Part shown: one piece after another, positions 5,571 through 14,267 of the stretch
How positions within the stretch are numbered: the stretch's first letter is position 1
Layout: each line of letters opens with the position of its first letter
Source: Shewanella sp.
GTDB lineage: Bacteria > Pseudomonadota > Gammaproteobacteria > Enterobacterales > Shewanellaceae
Reading direction: 5' to 3'
NCBI GenBank assembly: GCA_004195335.1
Contig: SDWK01000407.1
Span: 1 to 14,455 of the forward strand
Length of the DNA: 14,455 bases
Position numbers and translations under genes: made by a program
The notes under the pieces: generated by a model
The model's database searches: none
What the model was told of the DNA's origin: nothing
Seen by the model: the letters and a program-made list of their open reading frames with translations, nothing else

Positions 5571-7853
5571 ATGACCGAAAAAACTGAACAGTTTGCCAAT
5601 GCATGGGCAGGTTTCGCTTCTGGCGATTGGAAAACTGAAGTAAACGTTCGAGACTTTATTCAAGCCAACTACACTCCATATGAGGGTGATGAAACATTCC
5701 TAGCCGAAGCAACGCCAGCGACCACCCAACTTTGGGATAAAGTGATGGTTGGGATCAAACAGGAAAACGCGACTCACGCACCTGTTGATTTCGATACTGA
5801 GAAAGTATCTACCATCACTTCGCACGAAGCCGGTTACATCGAGAAAACGCTTGAAACTATTGTCGGCTTACAAACTGAAGCGCCACTTAAACGCGCAATG
5901 TTGCCAAATGGCGGCATACGTATGGTTGAAAGTTCTTGTAAGGCCTACGACCGCGAGCTGAACGCTGACGTTAAATACGTATACTCTGAGCTACGCAAGA
6001 CCCACAACCAGGGTGTTTTCGATATCTACACACCTGAAATCATGGCTTGTCGTAAATCAGGCGTATTGACAGGATTACCTGATGCATATGGCCGTGGTCG
6101 TATCATTGGTGATTACCGTCGTATCGCACTTTACGGTATCGATTACCTAATGGCCGATAAGTTTGCTCAGTTTGGTTCACTTCAAGCTGGCTTCGAAGCG
6201 GGTGAAGACTTGTCTTACACCATGCAACTACGTGAAGAAATTGCAGAGCAACACCGTGCACTCGGTCAGATGAAGAAAATGGCGGCAAGCTATGGTTTCG
6301 ACATCTCTAAGCCTGCAGCTAACGCACAAGAAGCAATTCAGTGGACTTACTTCGGCTACTTAGCTGCAGTTAAGAGCCAAAACGGTGCTGCCATGTCTCT
6401 TGGTCGTACTTCAAGCTTCCTCGATGTCTTCATCGAACGTGACCTTAAAAATGGCACATTAACTGAAGAACAAGCTCAAGAGATGGTTGACCATTTCGTG
6501 ATGAAGCTACGTATGGTTCGTTTCCTACGTACTCCTGAATACGATGAGTTATTCTCTGGTGACCCAATCTGGGCAACGGAGTCAATCGCTGGTATGGGTG
6601 TTGATGGCCGTACTTTAGTTACTAAGTCTAGCTTCCGCTTCTTACACACCCTGTACAACATGGGTCCAAGTCCAGAGCCAAACATCACGGTTCTATGGTC
6701 TGACAAACTGCCATTAGACTTCAAAAAGTACTGTGCAAAAGTGTCTATCGACACTAGCTCAATCCAGTACGAAAACGATGATCTAATGCGTCCAGACTTC
6801 GATTCTGATGACTATGCTATCGCATGTTGTGTCAGCCCTATGGTTCTAGGTGAGCACATGCAGTTCTTCGGAGCGCGTGCCAACCTGGCTAAAACTATGC
6901 TTTATGCCATCAACGGTGGTGTAGATGAAAAACTTAAGACTCAAATTGGTCCTAAGTTCGACGCTATCACATCTGAAGTTCTAGACTTTGATGATGTTTT
7001 GGGTCGCCTAGACACCATGATGGACTGGTTAGCAACACAATATGTGACTGCACTAAATGCCATCCACTTCATGCACGATAAGTACTCTTATGAAGCAGCC
7101 CTAATGGCACTTCATGACCGTGACGTACGTCGTACTATGGCATGTGGTATTGCGGGCCTTTCTATCGCGGCTGATTCACTTTCTGCAATCAAATTCGCAA
7201 AAGTTAAGCCAATCCGTGATGAAAACGGTATCGCAGTCGATTTCGAAATCGAAGGTGATTATCCTAAATTTGGTAACAACGATGCACGCGTCGATGATTT
7301 AGCTACTGAGCTTGTAGAGCGCTTTATGGCTAAGATCCGCAGCATGAAAATGTACCGTAACGCGATTCCTACTCAGTCAATTTTAACCATCACCTCTAAC
7401 GTGGTTTATGGTAAGAAGACTGGTACTACACCAGACGGTCGTCCAGCGGGCGCTCCATTTGCTCCGGGTGCAAACCCTATGCATGGTCGTGACGAAAAAG
7501 GTGCGGTTGCTTCATTAACGTCTGTTGCTAAGCTTCCGTTTGCACACGCTCAAGACGGTATCTCTTATACCTTCTCTATCGTGCCAAACGCGTTAGGTAA
7601 AGATGACAATGGACGTCGCACTAACTTAGCTGCGCTGATGGACGGTTATTTCGCCCACAGTGATAGCCGTGAAGGTGGTCAACACCTGAACGTAAACGTC
7701 ATGAACCGTGAAATGCTTGAAGATGCGATTGTTAACCCGGAGAAGTATCCTCAACTTACTATCCGCGTATCTGGCTATGCCGTTCGCTTTAACGCATTGA
7801 CTCCAGAGCAACAGCAAGACGTTATTACTCGTACCTTTACTAAAGGTATGTAA
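5571..7853 (+). CDS. pflB: Pyruvate formate-lyase (formate C-acetyltransferase)
   Basis: A 760-residue cytosolic glycyl-radical enzyme, the same length as E. coli PflB. It converts pyruvate and CoA to acetyl-CoA and formate without oxygen. The N-terminus ([20 protein letters not shown]) matches PflB closely. The catalytic cysteine pair is C419-C420 in ACCVSPM, and the radical glycine is G735 in RVSGYAVRF, 26 residues from the end including the glycine; all essential residues are present. AGAAGG at 5555-5560 is the ribosome site. pflA follows after 98 nt, and a PdhR-like operator lies about 220 nt upstream. The product feeds Pta-AckA encoded downstream, and formate could leave through the channel encoded upstream. 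Confidence 0.98.
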   Translation: MTEKTEQFANAWAGFASGDWKTEVNVRDFIQANYTPYEGDETFLAEATPATTQLWDKVMVGIKQENATHAPVDFDTEKVSTITSHEAGYIEKTLETIVGLQTEAPLKRAMLPNGGIRMVESSCKAYDRELNADVKYVYSELRKTHNQGVFDIYTPEIMACRKSGVLTGLPDAYGRGRIIGDYRRIALYGIDYLMADKFAQFGSLQAGFEAGEDLSYTMQLREEIAEQHRALGQMKKMAASYGFDISKPAANAQEAIQWTYFGYLAAVKSQNGAAMSLGRTSSFLDVFIERDLKNGTLTEEQAQEMVDHFVMKLRMVRFLRTPEYDELFSGDPIWATESIAGMGVDGRTLVTKSSFRFLHTLYNMGPSPEPNITVLWSDKLPLDFKKYCAKVSIDTSSIQYENDDLMRPDFDSDDYAIACCVSPMVLGEHMQFFGARANLAKTMLYAINGGVDEKLKTQIGPKFDAITSEVLDFDDVLGRLDTMMDWLATQYVTALNAIHFMHDKYSYEAALMALHDRDVRRTMACGIAGLSIAADSLSAIKFAKVKPIRDENGIAVDFEIEGDYPKFGNNDARVDDLATELVERFMAKIRSMKMYRNAIPTQSILTITSNVVYGKKTGTTPDGRPAGAPFAPGANPMHGRDEKGAVASLTSVAKLPFAHAQDGISYTFSIVPNALGKDDNGRRTNLAALMDGYFAHSDSREGGQHLNVNVMNREMLEDAIVNPEKYPQLTIRVSGYAVRFNALTPEQQQDVITRTFTKGM

Positions 7854-7901
7854 TACCCGCTATCTTTATAGATAAACGGTAGATTTTTAACGTGATTAGA
7901 C

Positions 7902-7930
7902 TAGGCTGTACGGTAATTTAGTACAGCCTA
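7902..7930 (+). promoter_or_regulatory. Stem-loop between pflB and pflA
   Basis: TAGGCTGTAC (7902-7911) and GTACAGCCTA (7921-7930) form a perfect 10-bp stem with a 9-nt loop, followed by AT-rich sequence without a real T run. It starts 48 nt after the pflB stop and ends about 10 nt before the pflA ribosome site. It probably stabilises the 3' end of pflB mRNA or partly terminates, which would keep activase levels below enzyme levels. Confidence 0.6.
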
Positions 7931-7951
7931 ATTTATAAATAAGGAATCAAA

Positions 7952-8692
7952 ATGACAGTAAAAGGTCGGATCCACTCTGTGGAATCCTTTGGTACCGTAG
8001 ATGGTCCAGGCATAAGGTTTATCACTTTTATGCAGGGATGTTTGATGCGTTGTCAGTACTGTCACAATAGAGATACCTGGGACCTTCACGGTGGCCGTGA
8101 AATTGAAGTAGATGAGTTGATGACACAAATTATCAGCTATCGACCATTTCTCGAAGCCAGTGGTGGCGGTGTCACTGCAAGTGGTGGTGAAGCCATATTA
8201 CAAGCTGAGTTTGTATCTTCCCTTTTCGAAGCCTGTAAGAAAGAAGGCATTCATACCTGCCTTGATACTAACGGCTTTGTCAGAAAATACACCCCGATTA
8301 TCGATGAGCTTCTCGATAACACAGATCTTGTGTTACTCGACATCAAGCATATTGACGATAAAAGACATATCGACCTTACTAAGGTCAGCAATCACCGCAC
8401 TCTACAATTTGCAGAATATCTAAGTAAACGACAACAAAAAACCTGGATACGTTATGTCGTTGTTGGCGGTTTTACCGATGATCTACCCTCGGCAAAGAAA
8501 CTAGCCGATTTTATCAAGCCAATGAAAAATGTGGAAAAAGTAGAGCTTTTACCCTACCACGAACTCGGAAAACACAAATGGGAAGCCATGGGTGAAGAGT
8601 ATGAGCTTAACGACATTTCTCCTCCCAGCAGCGAAACAATGGAAAAGATTAAACAAATCTTTATTGATGCTGGCATAAATGCCATTTACTAA
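7952..8692 (+). CDS. pflA: Pyruvate formate-lyase 1-activating enzyme (radical SAM)
   Basis: A 246-residue radical SAM activase, the same length as E. coli PflA. It uses S-adenosylmethionine and a [4Fe-4S] cluster to place the glycyl radical on PflB. The cluster cysteines are C30, C34 and C37 in [15 protein letters not shown] (CX3CX2C). SASGGGVT-type glycine-rich sequence ([12 protein letters not shown]) follows near residues 70-81, and LVLLDIKH lies in the expected place for a barrel strand. AAGGA at 7941-7945 is the ribosome site. It is in one operon with pflB, separated by a hairpin, and ends 45 nt before the stop of convergent yfbV; I see no clear terminator between them. Confidence 0.97.
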   Translation: MTVKGRIHSVESFGTVDGPGIRFITFMQGCLMRCQYCHNRDTWDLHGGREIEVDELMTQIISYRPFLEASGGGVTASGGEAILQAEFVSSLFEACKKEGIHTCLDTNGFVRKYTPIIDELLDNTDLVLLDIKHIDDKRHIDLTKVSNHRTLQFAEYLSKRQQKTWIRYVVVGGFTDDLPSAKKLADFIKPMKNVEKVELLPYHELGKHKWEAMGEEYELNDISPPSSETMEKIKQIFIDAGINAIY

Positions 8693-8737
8693 ATGTTTTA
8701 GATAACAATGTTGTCGAGAGATCAGCAACTATAATAA

Positions 8738-9181
8738 TTAAAGTTCTTCCCAATAATGTTTATCTAAACGTTCAAAAGCAGACTTTAAAATTAACGCCAT
8801 GTCGAGATAACACGCTCTCGGCCCCACGGGACGACAAGGAATCCCCATACTCGTTAATTTGGTCGTCAGTTGGTCACACCAATTGAGTAACGTTAACGGT
8901 AGAGGATGACGAGCACGCCAACCAAGCCAGAGTAGACCTTGAATTGGCAGGCTGATAAAAAATAGTCCGATAGTGATAGCTTGGGGCAAAAAAGCCCAAC
9001 CATGAATATACAGCTGACTCGATGCGGCCAACAGAGCAAGAAGTGGCATCAAGGGTACAGCTATCTGAGTAGCGCGAATGACGCGATACTCAGGAAAATA
9101 AAAACTAAGTTGTCTGACCATAGGCCAAGTCTTCATATATCGATGACCTTCGCCCAAGGTTTTGAAAACTTTAATGATCAA
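8738..9181 (-). CDS. yfbV: UPF0208 family inner-membrane protein YfbV, TTG start
   Basis: A 147-residue membrane protein matching YfbV (151 residues in E. coli): GHRYMKTWP near the N-terminus, two hydrophobic segments (about 40-62 and 68-89), then LPIQGLLWLGWR and LNWCDQL. YfbV has been linked to limiting spread of the Ter macrodomain organisation in E. coli; its biochemical action is not known. The start is a TTG at 9181, chosen because AGGTG (9191-9187) lies five bases upstream and because it restores the family N-terminus before GHRYMKTWP; the first ATG (9136) would cut into the conserved part. It is divergent from ackA, as in E. coli. A PdhR-operator-like sequence lies inside it (8869-8884). 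Confidence 0.9.
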   Translation of the reverse strand: MIIKVFKTLGEGHRYMKTWPMVRQLSFYFPEYRVIRATQIAVPLMPLLALLAASSQLYIHGWAFLPQAITIGLFFISLPIQGLLWLGWRARHPLPLTLLNWCDQLTTKLTSMGIPCRPVGPRACYLDMALILKSAFERLDKHYWEEL

Positions 9182-9273
9182 TTTTACACCTAATTTATTG
9201 GGATACTGCTTTTACCATAGCACAAGCTGCAATAGAGCCCTAAGGCCTTGTAGTTGCTAATGGGTAGTTCCTC

Positions 9274-9326
9274 GCTCTGGTATCAGAGCATTTCTAGCGA
9301 CTTCGACAATAATTGTCAATGAAGTC
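9274..9326. promoter_or_regulatory. Hairpin and nested palindrome in the ackA upstream region
   Basis: GCTCTG-GTAT-CAGAGC (9274-9289) is a perfect hairpin. Fifteen bases on, GACTTC and GACAAT (9299-9310) are mirrored by ATTGTC (9312-9317) and GAAGTC (9321-9326), giving a nested near-perfect palindrome about 50-75 bp before the ackA start. It may be an operator; the binding protein is not recognised. No PdhR-like site lies in the ackA upstream gap itself. Confidence 0.4.
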
Positions 9327-9374
9327 ATTGTTGTTCAGTGGCTTTAAGCTCACTACATTGTAAAAGGTTTAAAC

Positions 9375-10574
9375 ATGTCAAACAAACTGGTATTGGTACT
9401 TAACTGCGGTAGCTCGTCATTAAAATTTGCGATTATCGACGCCCTTACAGGTGATGACCAGATCTCGGGTCTTGCTGAATGCTTCGGTCTGGAAGACTCT
9501 CGCATAAAATGGAAAGTTCACGGCGTAAAGTCTGAAGCGAAATTGGGCGCATTTACAGCCCATCGTGAAGCTGTCGAATATATCGTTAACAATATTCTGG
9601 GTGATCACCCAGAAATTGCCGAGCAAATCCATGCAATCGGACATCGAATTGTACACGGTGGCGAGAAGTTCACTCAGTCTGTAATCATCGATGAGTCAGT
9701 TATTCACGGCATCGAAGATTGTGCGGCCCTGGCACCACTTCACAATCCTGCTCACCTTATCGGTATCCGCGCGTCTCAGGCTTCTTTCCCAGACCTTCCA
9801 CAGGTCGCCGTGTTTGATACTGCGTTCCATCAAACCATGCCGGAAAAAGCTTTTATCTATGCCCTTCCTTACAAACTTTACCGTGAAAATGCTATTCGTC
9901 GTTATGGCATGCACGGTACGAGTCACCTGTTCGTTAGCCGTGAAGCGGCTAAAGCACTCGGTAAGGATATCACAGACACTAACATTATCTGTGCTCACCT
10001 AGGCAACGGTGCTTCGGTTACTGCTATCAAAGGCGGAAAGAGTGTCGATACTTCTATGGGTATGACACCACTGGAAGGTTTGGTCATGGGTACACGTTGT
10101 GGTGATATCGACCCATCGATCATTCATCATTTAGTTAGCCGTCTGGGTTACACCTTAGATGAAGTCAACAACCTGATGAACAAGCAAAGTGGACTATTAG
10201 GTATATCAGAACTAACCAACGATTGCCGTGGCATCGAAGAGGGTTATGAGAATGGTCATAAAGGTGCAACATTAGCACTTGAGATCTTCTGCTACCGTCT
10301 GGCTAAATATATCGCTTCTTATACTGTCCCATTAGGAAAGTTAGATGCCGTAGTATTCACAGGTGGTATCGGTGAAAACTCAGATCTAATTAGAGCTAAG
10401 GTGCTTAACCTACTTGAAATCTTTAACTTTGAAGTTGATGACGAGCGTAACAAGGCGGCGCGCTTCGGTAAGCAAGGTCAAATTACCACCGACAATGGCC
10501 CAATTGCTCTGGTTATCCCAACCAACGAAGAGTGGGTTATCGCTGAAGATGCTATGAGTCTTCTCAGCAAGTAA
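9375..10574 (+). CDS. ackA: Acetate kinase
   Basis: A 399-residue cytosolic kinase (E. coli AckA has 400) that makes ATP and acetate from acetyl phosphate, and runs in reverse during acetate use. Residues known to matter in the family are present: N10 in [13 protein letters not shown]91 in GHRIVHGG, H123 in PLHNP, D148 in VFDTAFHQ, H180 in YGMHGTSH, R241 in GTRCGDIDP, and the C-terminal glutamate in PTNEEW (385/386). The ATP-site sequences HLGNGASV and FTGGIGENS are intact. AAAGG just before the ATG is the ribosome site. pta follows after 88 nt in the same direction, so the two form one unit with the terminator after pta. Confidence 0.98.
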   Translation: MSNKLVLVLNCGSSSLKFAIIDALTGDDQISGLAECFGLEDSRIKWKVHGVKSEAKLGAFTAHREAVEYIVNNILGDHPEIAEQIHAIGHRIVHGGEKFTQSVIIDESVIHGIEDCAALAPLHNPAHLIGIRASQASFPDLPQVAVFDTAFHQTMPEKAFIYALPYKLYRENAIRRYGMHGTSHLFVSREAAKALGKDITDTNIICAHLGNGASVTAIKGGKSVDTSMGMTPLEGLVMGTRCGDIDPSIIHHLVSRLGYTLDEVNNLMNKQSGLLGISELTNDCRGIEEGYENGHKGATLALEIFCYRLAKYIASYTVPLGKLDAVVFTGGIGENSDLIRAKVLNLLEIFNFEVDDERNKAARFGKQGQITTDNGPIALVIPTNEEWVIAEDAMSLLSK

Positions 10575-10580
10575 AGAATA

Positions 10581-10638
10581 TGCTGACCCATAGCTCATCG
10601 GTCAGCAGCAAACCGTTAGGCGTATCGAAGATGCGCCT
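10581..10638 (+). promoter_or_regulatory. Two stem-loops between ackA and pta
   Basis: TGCTGACC (10581-10588) pairs with GGTCAGCA (10600-10607). AGGCGTATC (10618-10626) pairs with GATGCGCCT (10630-10638) with one G-T pair and a GAA loop. Neither has a T run, so they look like mRNA processing or stability elements rather than terminators. The second ends 24 nt before the pta start. Confidence 0.5.
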
Positions 10639-10662
10639 TCAAAGCGTCACAATGAGGTTTTT

Positions 10663-12804
10663 ATGTCTCGCAACATTATGTTAATTCCTGTCGGCACAGG
10701 TGTCGGTCTAACTTCTATTAGTTTGGGACTCGTTCGTGCTTTTGAACATCACGGTGTTAAAGTTCGTTTTTTCAAACCAATTGCACAGCAGCGTCCGCAT
10801 GATACTGGGCCTGAGCGTTCAACAACCATCTTAAGTAAATCACCCACTGTAAACCCGCTTGAACCATTTGATATGGTACATGCAGAAAGTTTAATTCGTG
10901 GCGATCAAACCGATGTCCTGATGGAGCAGATCATTGCTCGTGTTACCGAAGATGCCGATGAAAGCGAGACACTTGTTGTGGAAGGTCTGGTTCAAACCAG
11001 AAACCACCCATTCTCCAACGAGATAAACCACGCCATTGCCAAGGCCCTTGATGCAGATATCATTTTTGTGGCGGCACCTGGCAATGAAAGTGCAACAGAA
11101 CTAATGAACCGTCTTGAAATTGCACACAATTCATGGGGCGGAAGCAAGAACAAACGTATTATCGGCGCGATTGTAAATAAGATTGGAGCACCGGTAGATA
11201 ATGAAGGTCGTGCACGTCCAGACCTATCTGAAGTCTTTGATCATGCGGATGTACAACGTCCTCATGCAGCGAGCATGTTCCAACTTCCAGGAAAGAGCTC
11301 ACTCCGTATTCTTGGTAGCGTACCATACAATTTAGACCTGGTTGCCCCACGCGCATCCGATCTAGCCAAGCACTTAAGTGCTAAGATCATCAACGCTGGC
11401 GAAATGCACACGCGTCGCCTGCGCAAAGTGACGTTCTGTGCCCGAAGCATTCCAAACATGGTCACTCATATTAAGACCGATTCACTACTCGTGACCTCCG
11501 GCGACCGCTCTGATGTCATCGTATCGGCCTGCCTAGCAGCCATGAATGGTGTCAAAGTAGGTGCACTATTACTGACCGGTAGTTATGAGCCAGAGCCAGA
11601 AATAATGACCTTGTGTGAACAAGCCTTCGAGACGGGCATGCCAGTATTCTTGATTGATACCAACACATGGCAAACCTCACTCAATATCCAACGTTTCGAT
11701 CATGAAGTTCCTGTCGATGACGCAGTGCGTATCGAAGAAGTTCAGGAGTACGTTGCCAGTCATATTGATCAAAATTGGATTGCTACCGTCACGAAGAACT
11801 CACCCCGTGAACACCGTTTGTCACCACCAGCATTCAGGTACAAACTGACTGAACTTGCACGTGCAGCACGTAAAACCGTTGTTCTGCCTGAAGGTCATGA
11901 TCCACGTACAATTGAAGCCGCCAGTATTTGTGCTGAACGTGGTATCGCTAAGTGTGTGTTACTTGGTAATCGAGAAGAGATTGAACGAATTGCCGTTCGC
12001 CAAGGTGTCGTTTTAGGTGAAAGTGTCGAGATCATCGAGCCGATATCGGTGCGTGAGCGTTATGTCGAACCTATGCTTGAACTGCGTCGCCATAAAGGGC
12101 TGACGGAAGTCGTTGCCCGCGAGCAACTGGAAGACAACATGGTACTGGGTACTATGATGCTGGCACAGAGCGAAGTCGACGGCATTGTATCGGGTGCGGT
12201 TAACACCACAGCTCATACTATTCGACCTCCGCTACAATTAATTAAAACTGCGCCAGGTTCAAGCTTAGTCTCATCCATCTTCTTTATGTTGATGCCAGAT
12301 CAAGTACTTGTTTACGGTGATTGTGCTATTAACCCAGATCCAAACGCTGAACAATTGGCCGACATCGCAATTCAATCAGCCGAGTCTGCTGCAGCCTTCG
12401 GTATTGAGCCAAGAGTTGCGATGATCAGTTACTCTACCGGTAATTCAGGTACTGGCTCTGATGTTGATAAGGTGCGTGAAGCGACCCGTATAGCCAAAGA
12501 GAAGCGTCCTGACCTAATTATCGATGGACCGCTACAATATGACGCAGCCGTCATGCCAAACGTTGCACTGTCGAAGGCGCCTAACAGCCCTGTAGCGGGT
12601 CAAGCGACTGTATTTGTATTCCCGGACTTAAACACAGGTAATACGACCTATAAAGCGGTTCAACGAAGCGCTGACCTTATTAGTATTGGTCCAATGCTTC
12701 AAGGTATGCGTAAACCGGTTAATGACCTCTCTCGAGGCGCCTTGGTTGATGATATTGTCTATACCATTGCACTTACTGCCATCCAAGCATCTCAACAGGA
12801 ATAA
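10663..12804 (+). CDS. pta: Phosphate acetyltransferase, long (three-domain) form
   Basis: A 713-residue enzyme (E. coli Pta has 714) that exchanges acetyl-CoA and phosphate for acetyl phosphate and CoA. The N-terminal P-loop-like domain begins with [15 protein letters not shown] (9-23). A DRTGG-type middle domain contains [20 protein letters not shown] (from about residue 277). The C-terminal catalytic PTA/PTB domain (about 390-710) contains [15 protein letters not shown] and the [10 protein letters not shown] motif. In long Ptas the N-terminal part mediates allosteric control by pyruvate and NADH, which would fit a pyruvate-responsive cluster. GAGG at 10653-10656 serves the ATG. It shares a transcript with ackA. 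Confidence 0.97.
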   Translation: MSRNIMLIPVGTGVGLTSISLGLVRAFEHHGVKVRFFKPIAQQRPHDTGPERSTTILSKSPTVNPLEPFDMVHAESLIRGDQTDVLMEQIIARVTEDADESETLVVEGLVQTRNHPFSNEINHAIAKALDADIIFVAAPGNESATELMNRLEIAHNSWGGSKNKRIIGAIVNKIGAPVDNEGRARPDLSEVFDHADVQRPHAASMFQLPGKSSLRILGSVPYNLDLVAPRASDLAKHLSAKIINAGEMHTRRLRKVTFCARSIPNMVTHIKTDSLLVTSGDRSDVIVSACLAAMNGVKVGALLLTGSYEPEPEIMTLCEQAFETGMPVFLIDTNTWQTSLNIQRFDHEVPVDDAVRIEEVQEYVASHIDQNWIATVTKNSPREHRLSPPAFRYKLTELARAARKTVVLPEGHDPRTIEAASICAERGIAKCVLLGNREEIERIAVRQGVVLGESVEIIEPISVRERYVEPMLELRRHKGLTEVVAREQLEDNMVLGTMMLAQSEVDGIVSGAVNTTAHTIRPPLQLIKTAPGSSLVSSIFFMLMPDQVLVYGDCAINPDPNAEQLADIAIQSAESAAAFGIEPRVAMISYSTGNSGTGSDVDKVREATRIAKEKRPDLIIDGPLQYDAAVMPNVALSKAPNSPVAGQATVFVFPDLNTGNTTYKAVQRSADLISIGPMLQGMRKPVNDLSRGALVDDIVYTIALTAIQASQQE

Positions 12805-12944
12805 AGGCCTCTCTAAGATAGAGTGACCAGACACAACGCCTATTTCATTCCATGACCTCCAAGGACGGAGGAAATGTCATTTAGATGCCGGGAGCATCTT
12901 TGACCCTTGGGCTCTTTATAAATGAAGAGTGGCATAAGTGTTCC

Positions 12945-12978
12945 AAAAAAAAAGCCTGTCATTGACAGGCTTTTTTTT
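12945..12978. terminator. Strong bidirectional terminator after ackA-pta
   Basis: Nine A, then GCCTGTC (12954-12960), loop ATT, GACAGGC (12964-12970), then eight T. The stem extends by A-T pairs on both sides, so it is a textbook intrinsic terminator in both directions. It lies 140 nt beyond the pta stop. Confidence 0.95.
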
Positions 12979-13079
12979 AGGCTAAAATATTTTAAACCTG
13001 AATGAATACTGAATATAATACTTCGGCACTTGAATGCGTCACTTTTTAACCAGGCAATTAAAACCCTTAAAATCAATAG

Positions 13080-13152
13080 ATTAAAAGTTATGCATCTAGT
13101 CTTCAACATAGTTGTCCACAGATTTTGTGGATAACCATTAAAAGTTATTCAT
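13080..13152. promoter_or_regulatory. Inverted DnaA-box pair inside a 16-bp direct repeat
   Basis: TGTGGATAA at 13126-13134 is, on the minus strand, the perfect DnaA box TTATCCACA. TTGTCCACA at 13112-13120 is a one-mismatch box on the plus strand, five bases away and facing it. The pair is framed by ATTAAAAGTTATGCAT (13080-13095) and ATTAAAAGTTATTCAT (13137-13152), which differ at one base. It lies 121-193 bp before the lipoprotein gene. DnaA binding is inferred from the boxes only. Confidence 0.5.
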
Positions 13153-13272
13153 TAAGGTATGCCTTATTTAGAATTATAGGTCAAGCTTTATAAAACATTT
13201 TTACACTTAAGCTTACTTGCCATTTCAAATAACAATAGCGATACTGGCTCAAACACATCCTTTAATAGACGT

Positions 13273-13704
13273 ATGAGAATAATCGCCCTACTGTGCTTAA
13301 CCTTTCTTTTCGGCTGTAGCCCTGAGTCTTCAAATCGCGAGTCTAAAAGAACCCCGGAAGAGGTATCTCTCGGATTTTTTAACGCTATCTATGTTGAGCG
13401 AGATGTCGACAAAGCGCTTCAGTTTGTTAATGAACCGATGAAAGAAGTGTTAGCACATTATCATATTGCAGCTTCGGTTCAACGCCATGTCCTTAATCTT
13501 TCGATGACTGAAGTACAGATTGAGATCGAAGAGATTGACATCGATTTTTTCAGAAAGTTTACCGATGACGTCACCGTTATCGTCAAGATGCATGGTTTGA
13601 AGGGAGGGGAATCTTGGATAGACGACAGAACCATCAGACTCCACAAGAAAGGCATTAAGTGGGAGATTATCGAGATTTTGCCTGAAAAGGGTAACCTGCA
13701 TTAG
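13273..13704 (+). CDS. Small lipoprotein of unknown function, possibly DUF4878/NTF2-like
   Basis: A 143-residue lipoprotein precursor. The signal peptide MRIIALLCLTFLFGC ends with lipobox LFGC, and C15 would be lipidated. Serine follows the cysteine, so outer-membrane sorting is expected. The rest begins TPEEVSLGFFNAIYVERDVDKALQFV and has alternating charged strands ending in KWEIIEILPE, a pattern like NTF2-fold, DUF4878-type lipoproteins; this family call is tentative. The ATG at 13273 lacks a clear ribosome site, but it gives the complete signal peptide. It is a single-gene unit with DnaA-box-like sites upstream and a terminator downstream. No link to the fermentation genes is evident. Confidence 0.8.
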   Translation: MRIIALLCLTFLFGCSPESSNRESKRTPEEVSLGFFNAIYVERDVDKALQFVNEPMKEVLAHYHIAASVQRHVLNLSMTEVQIEIEEIDIDFFRKFTDDVTVIVKMHGLKGGESWIDDRTIRLHKKGIKWEIIEILPEKGNLH

Positions 13705-13743
13705 AGTCAGAATATCGGACATTTAATCCGGTATTAAAATGGC

Positions 13744-13775
13744 AAAAAAATAGCAACCTGAGGTTGCTATTTTTT
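13744..13775. terminator. Bidirectional terminator between the lipoprotein gene and the small ORF
   Basis: Seven A, AATAGCAACC (13749-13758), loop TGA, GGTTGCTATT (13762-13771), then T to 13775. It works in both directions and serves the lipoprotein gene (stop at 13704) and the leftward small ORF (stop at 13818). Confidence 0.92.
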
Positions 13776-13817
13776 CTCAGCCAAGGCTGGCTAACTCTTG
13801 AATTGATGGATTACTCC

Positions 13818-13916
13818 TTAATCCAAAAACGCTTCTTCATCCATTTCAACAGGCAAAGATTCGATCACTTCATCTTGTACTTGATAGTATGCGCTTTCGT
13901 ATTCTTGAATTTCCAT
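13818..13916 (-). CDS. Very acidic 32-residue small protein
   Basis: The ORF begins MEIQEYESAYYQVQDEV and ends DEEAFLD. It has 11 Asp/Glu and no Lys, Arg or His in 32 residues. The ATG at 13916 has GGAG at 13925-13922, five bases upstream, and an in-frame TAA lies shortly before it, so this is the only likely start. An extended -10 promoter (TGATATAAT, 14027-14019) lies upstream and a strong terminator follows at 13775-13744, making a complete small transcription unit. The family is not recognised. A highly negative small protein could bind a basic protein surface or mimic DNA; that is speculation. It could also be a chance ORF, though signals at both ends argue against this. Confidence 0.6.
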   Translation of the reverse strand: MEIQEYESAYYQVQDEVIESLPVEMDEEAFLD

Positions 13917-14018
13917 AACAACTCCGAATTACTTTTGTAGGGTCTGAGGCATGTCATTTCTTTGATGACACTTTCCTGAGTAGGAAGAGATAGACATTCC
14001 ACCAACTTCTTGAAATAA

Positions 14019-14027
14019 ATTATATCA
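14019..14027 (-). promoter_or_regulatory. Extended -10 promoter for the small acidic ORF
   Basis: On the minus strand TGATATAAT is an exact extended -10 element (TG-N-TATAAT). Transcription would begin near 14012, giving a leader of about 96 nt before the ATG at 13916. No good -35 hexamer is visible, which extended -10 promoters tolerate. Confidence 0.5.
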
Positions 14028-14114
14028 GGCATTTCACTGGAGTTACACAAAACTTTCAGTTTGGTTAGTCGAAACCCCGTAAAACGCATCAAAATAACCG
14101 AAAGCGACTAGGAG

Positions 14115-14137
14115 AACTGAAAGACTTTCAGTTTTTT
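14115..14137 (+). terminator. Terminator-like hairpin without an assigned gene
   Basis: AACTGAAA (14115-14122), loop GAC, TTTCAGTT (14126-14133), then T to 14137. This is a complete plus-strand intrinsic terminator, yet no plus-strand gene ends between it and the terminator at 13744-13775. It may end a small RNA or act as an attenuator for the gene starting at 14268. Confidence 0.6.
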
Positions 14138-14267
14138 ATGAGTTTATGAGCTAAAAACGGCTTTCTTAACACCCAAAAGTTATAGCCTTCACGATTCAAA
14201 CTGCTAAGACTTAAAGATACCTATCAAAAAGACGTTTATTGATAGATCTGAATTGGAGATACTGATT

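Larger units (their letters stand above)
12805..13272. other. 468-nt gap between pta and the lipoprotein gene
   Basis: It holds a structured pta 3' region (12851-12935: CCTCC/GGAGG, GATGC/GCATC and CTCTT/AAGAG stems), a strong bidirectional terminator (12945-12978), and a pair of DnaA-box-like sites framed by a direct repeat (13080-13152). No ORF here is convincing; a minus-strand frame of 89 codons runs straight through the terminator. Confidence 0.7.
13917..14267. other. 351-nt divergent gap at the right end
   Basis: It holds the promoter of the small acidic ORF, a plus-strand terminator-like hairpin with no obvious gene before it (14115-14137), and a hairpin (14221-14245) just before the last gene. 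A 75-codon minus-strand frame overlapping the acidic ORF starts at TTG, lacks a ribosome site and contains the promoter, so I do not accept it. Confidence 0.6.

Noticed and set aside
5571..12804. Recent horizontal transfer of the pfl/ack/pta block
   Set aside because: Gene order and product sequences agree with vertical inheritance in gammaproteobacteria, and no mobile element, tRNA or boundary repeat is visible.
12840..13109. 89-codon minus-strand ORF after pta
   Set aside because: It crosses the strong bidirectional terminator at 12945-12978, and its composition follows the AT-rich spacer.
13080..13152. Chromosomal replication origin
   Set aside because: DnaA boxes are present but few, and there is no dnaA/dnaN, gidA/mnmG or AT-rich 13-mer array nearby.
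13865..14092. 75-codon minus-strand ORF overlapping the small acidic ORF
   Set aside because: TTG start without a ribosome site, contains the extended -10 element, and clashes in frame with the better-supported 32-codon ORF.
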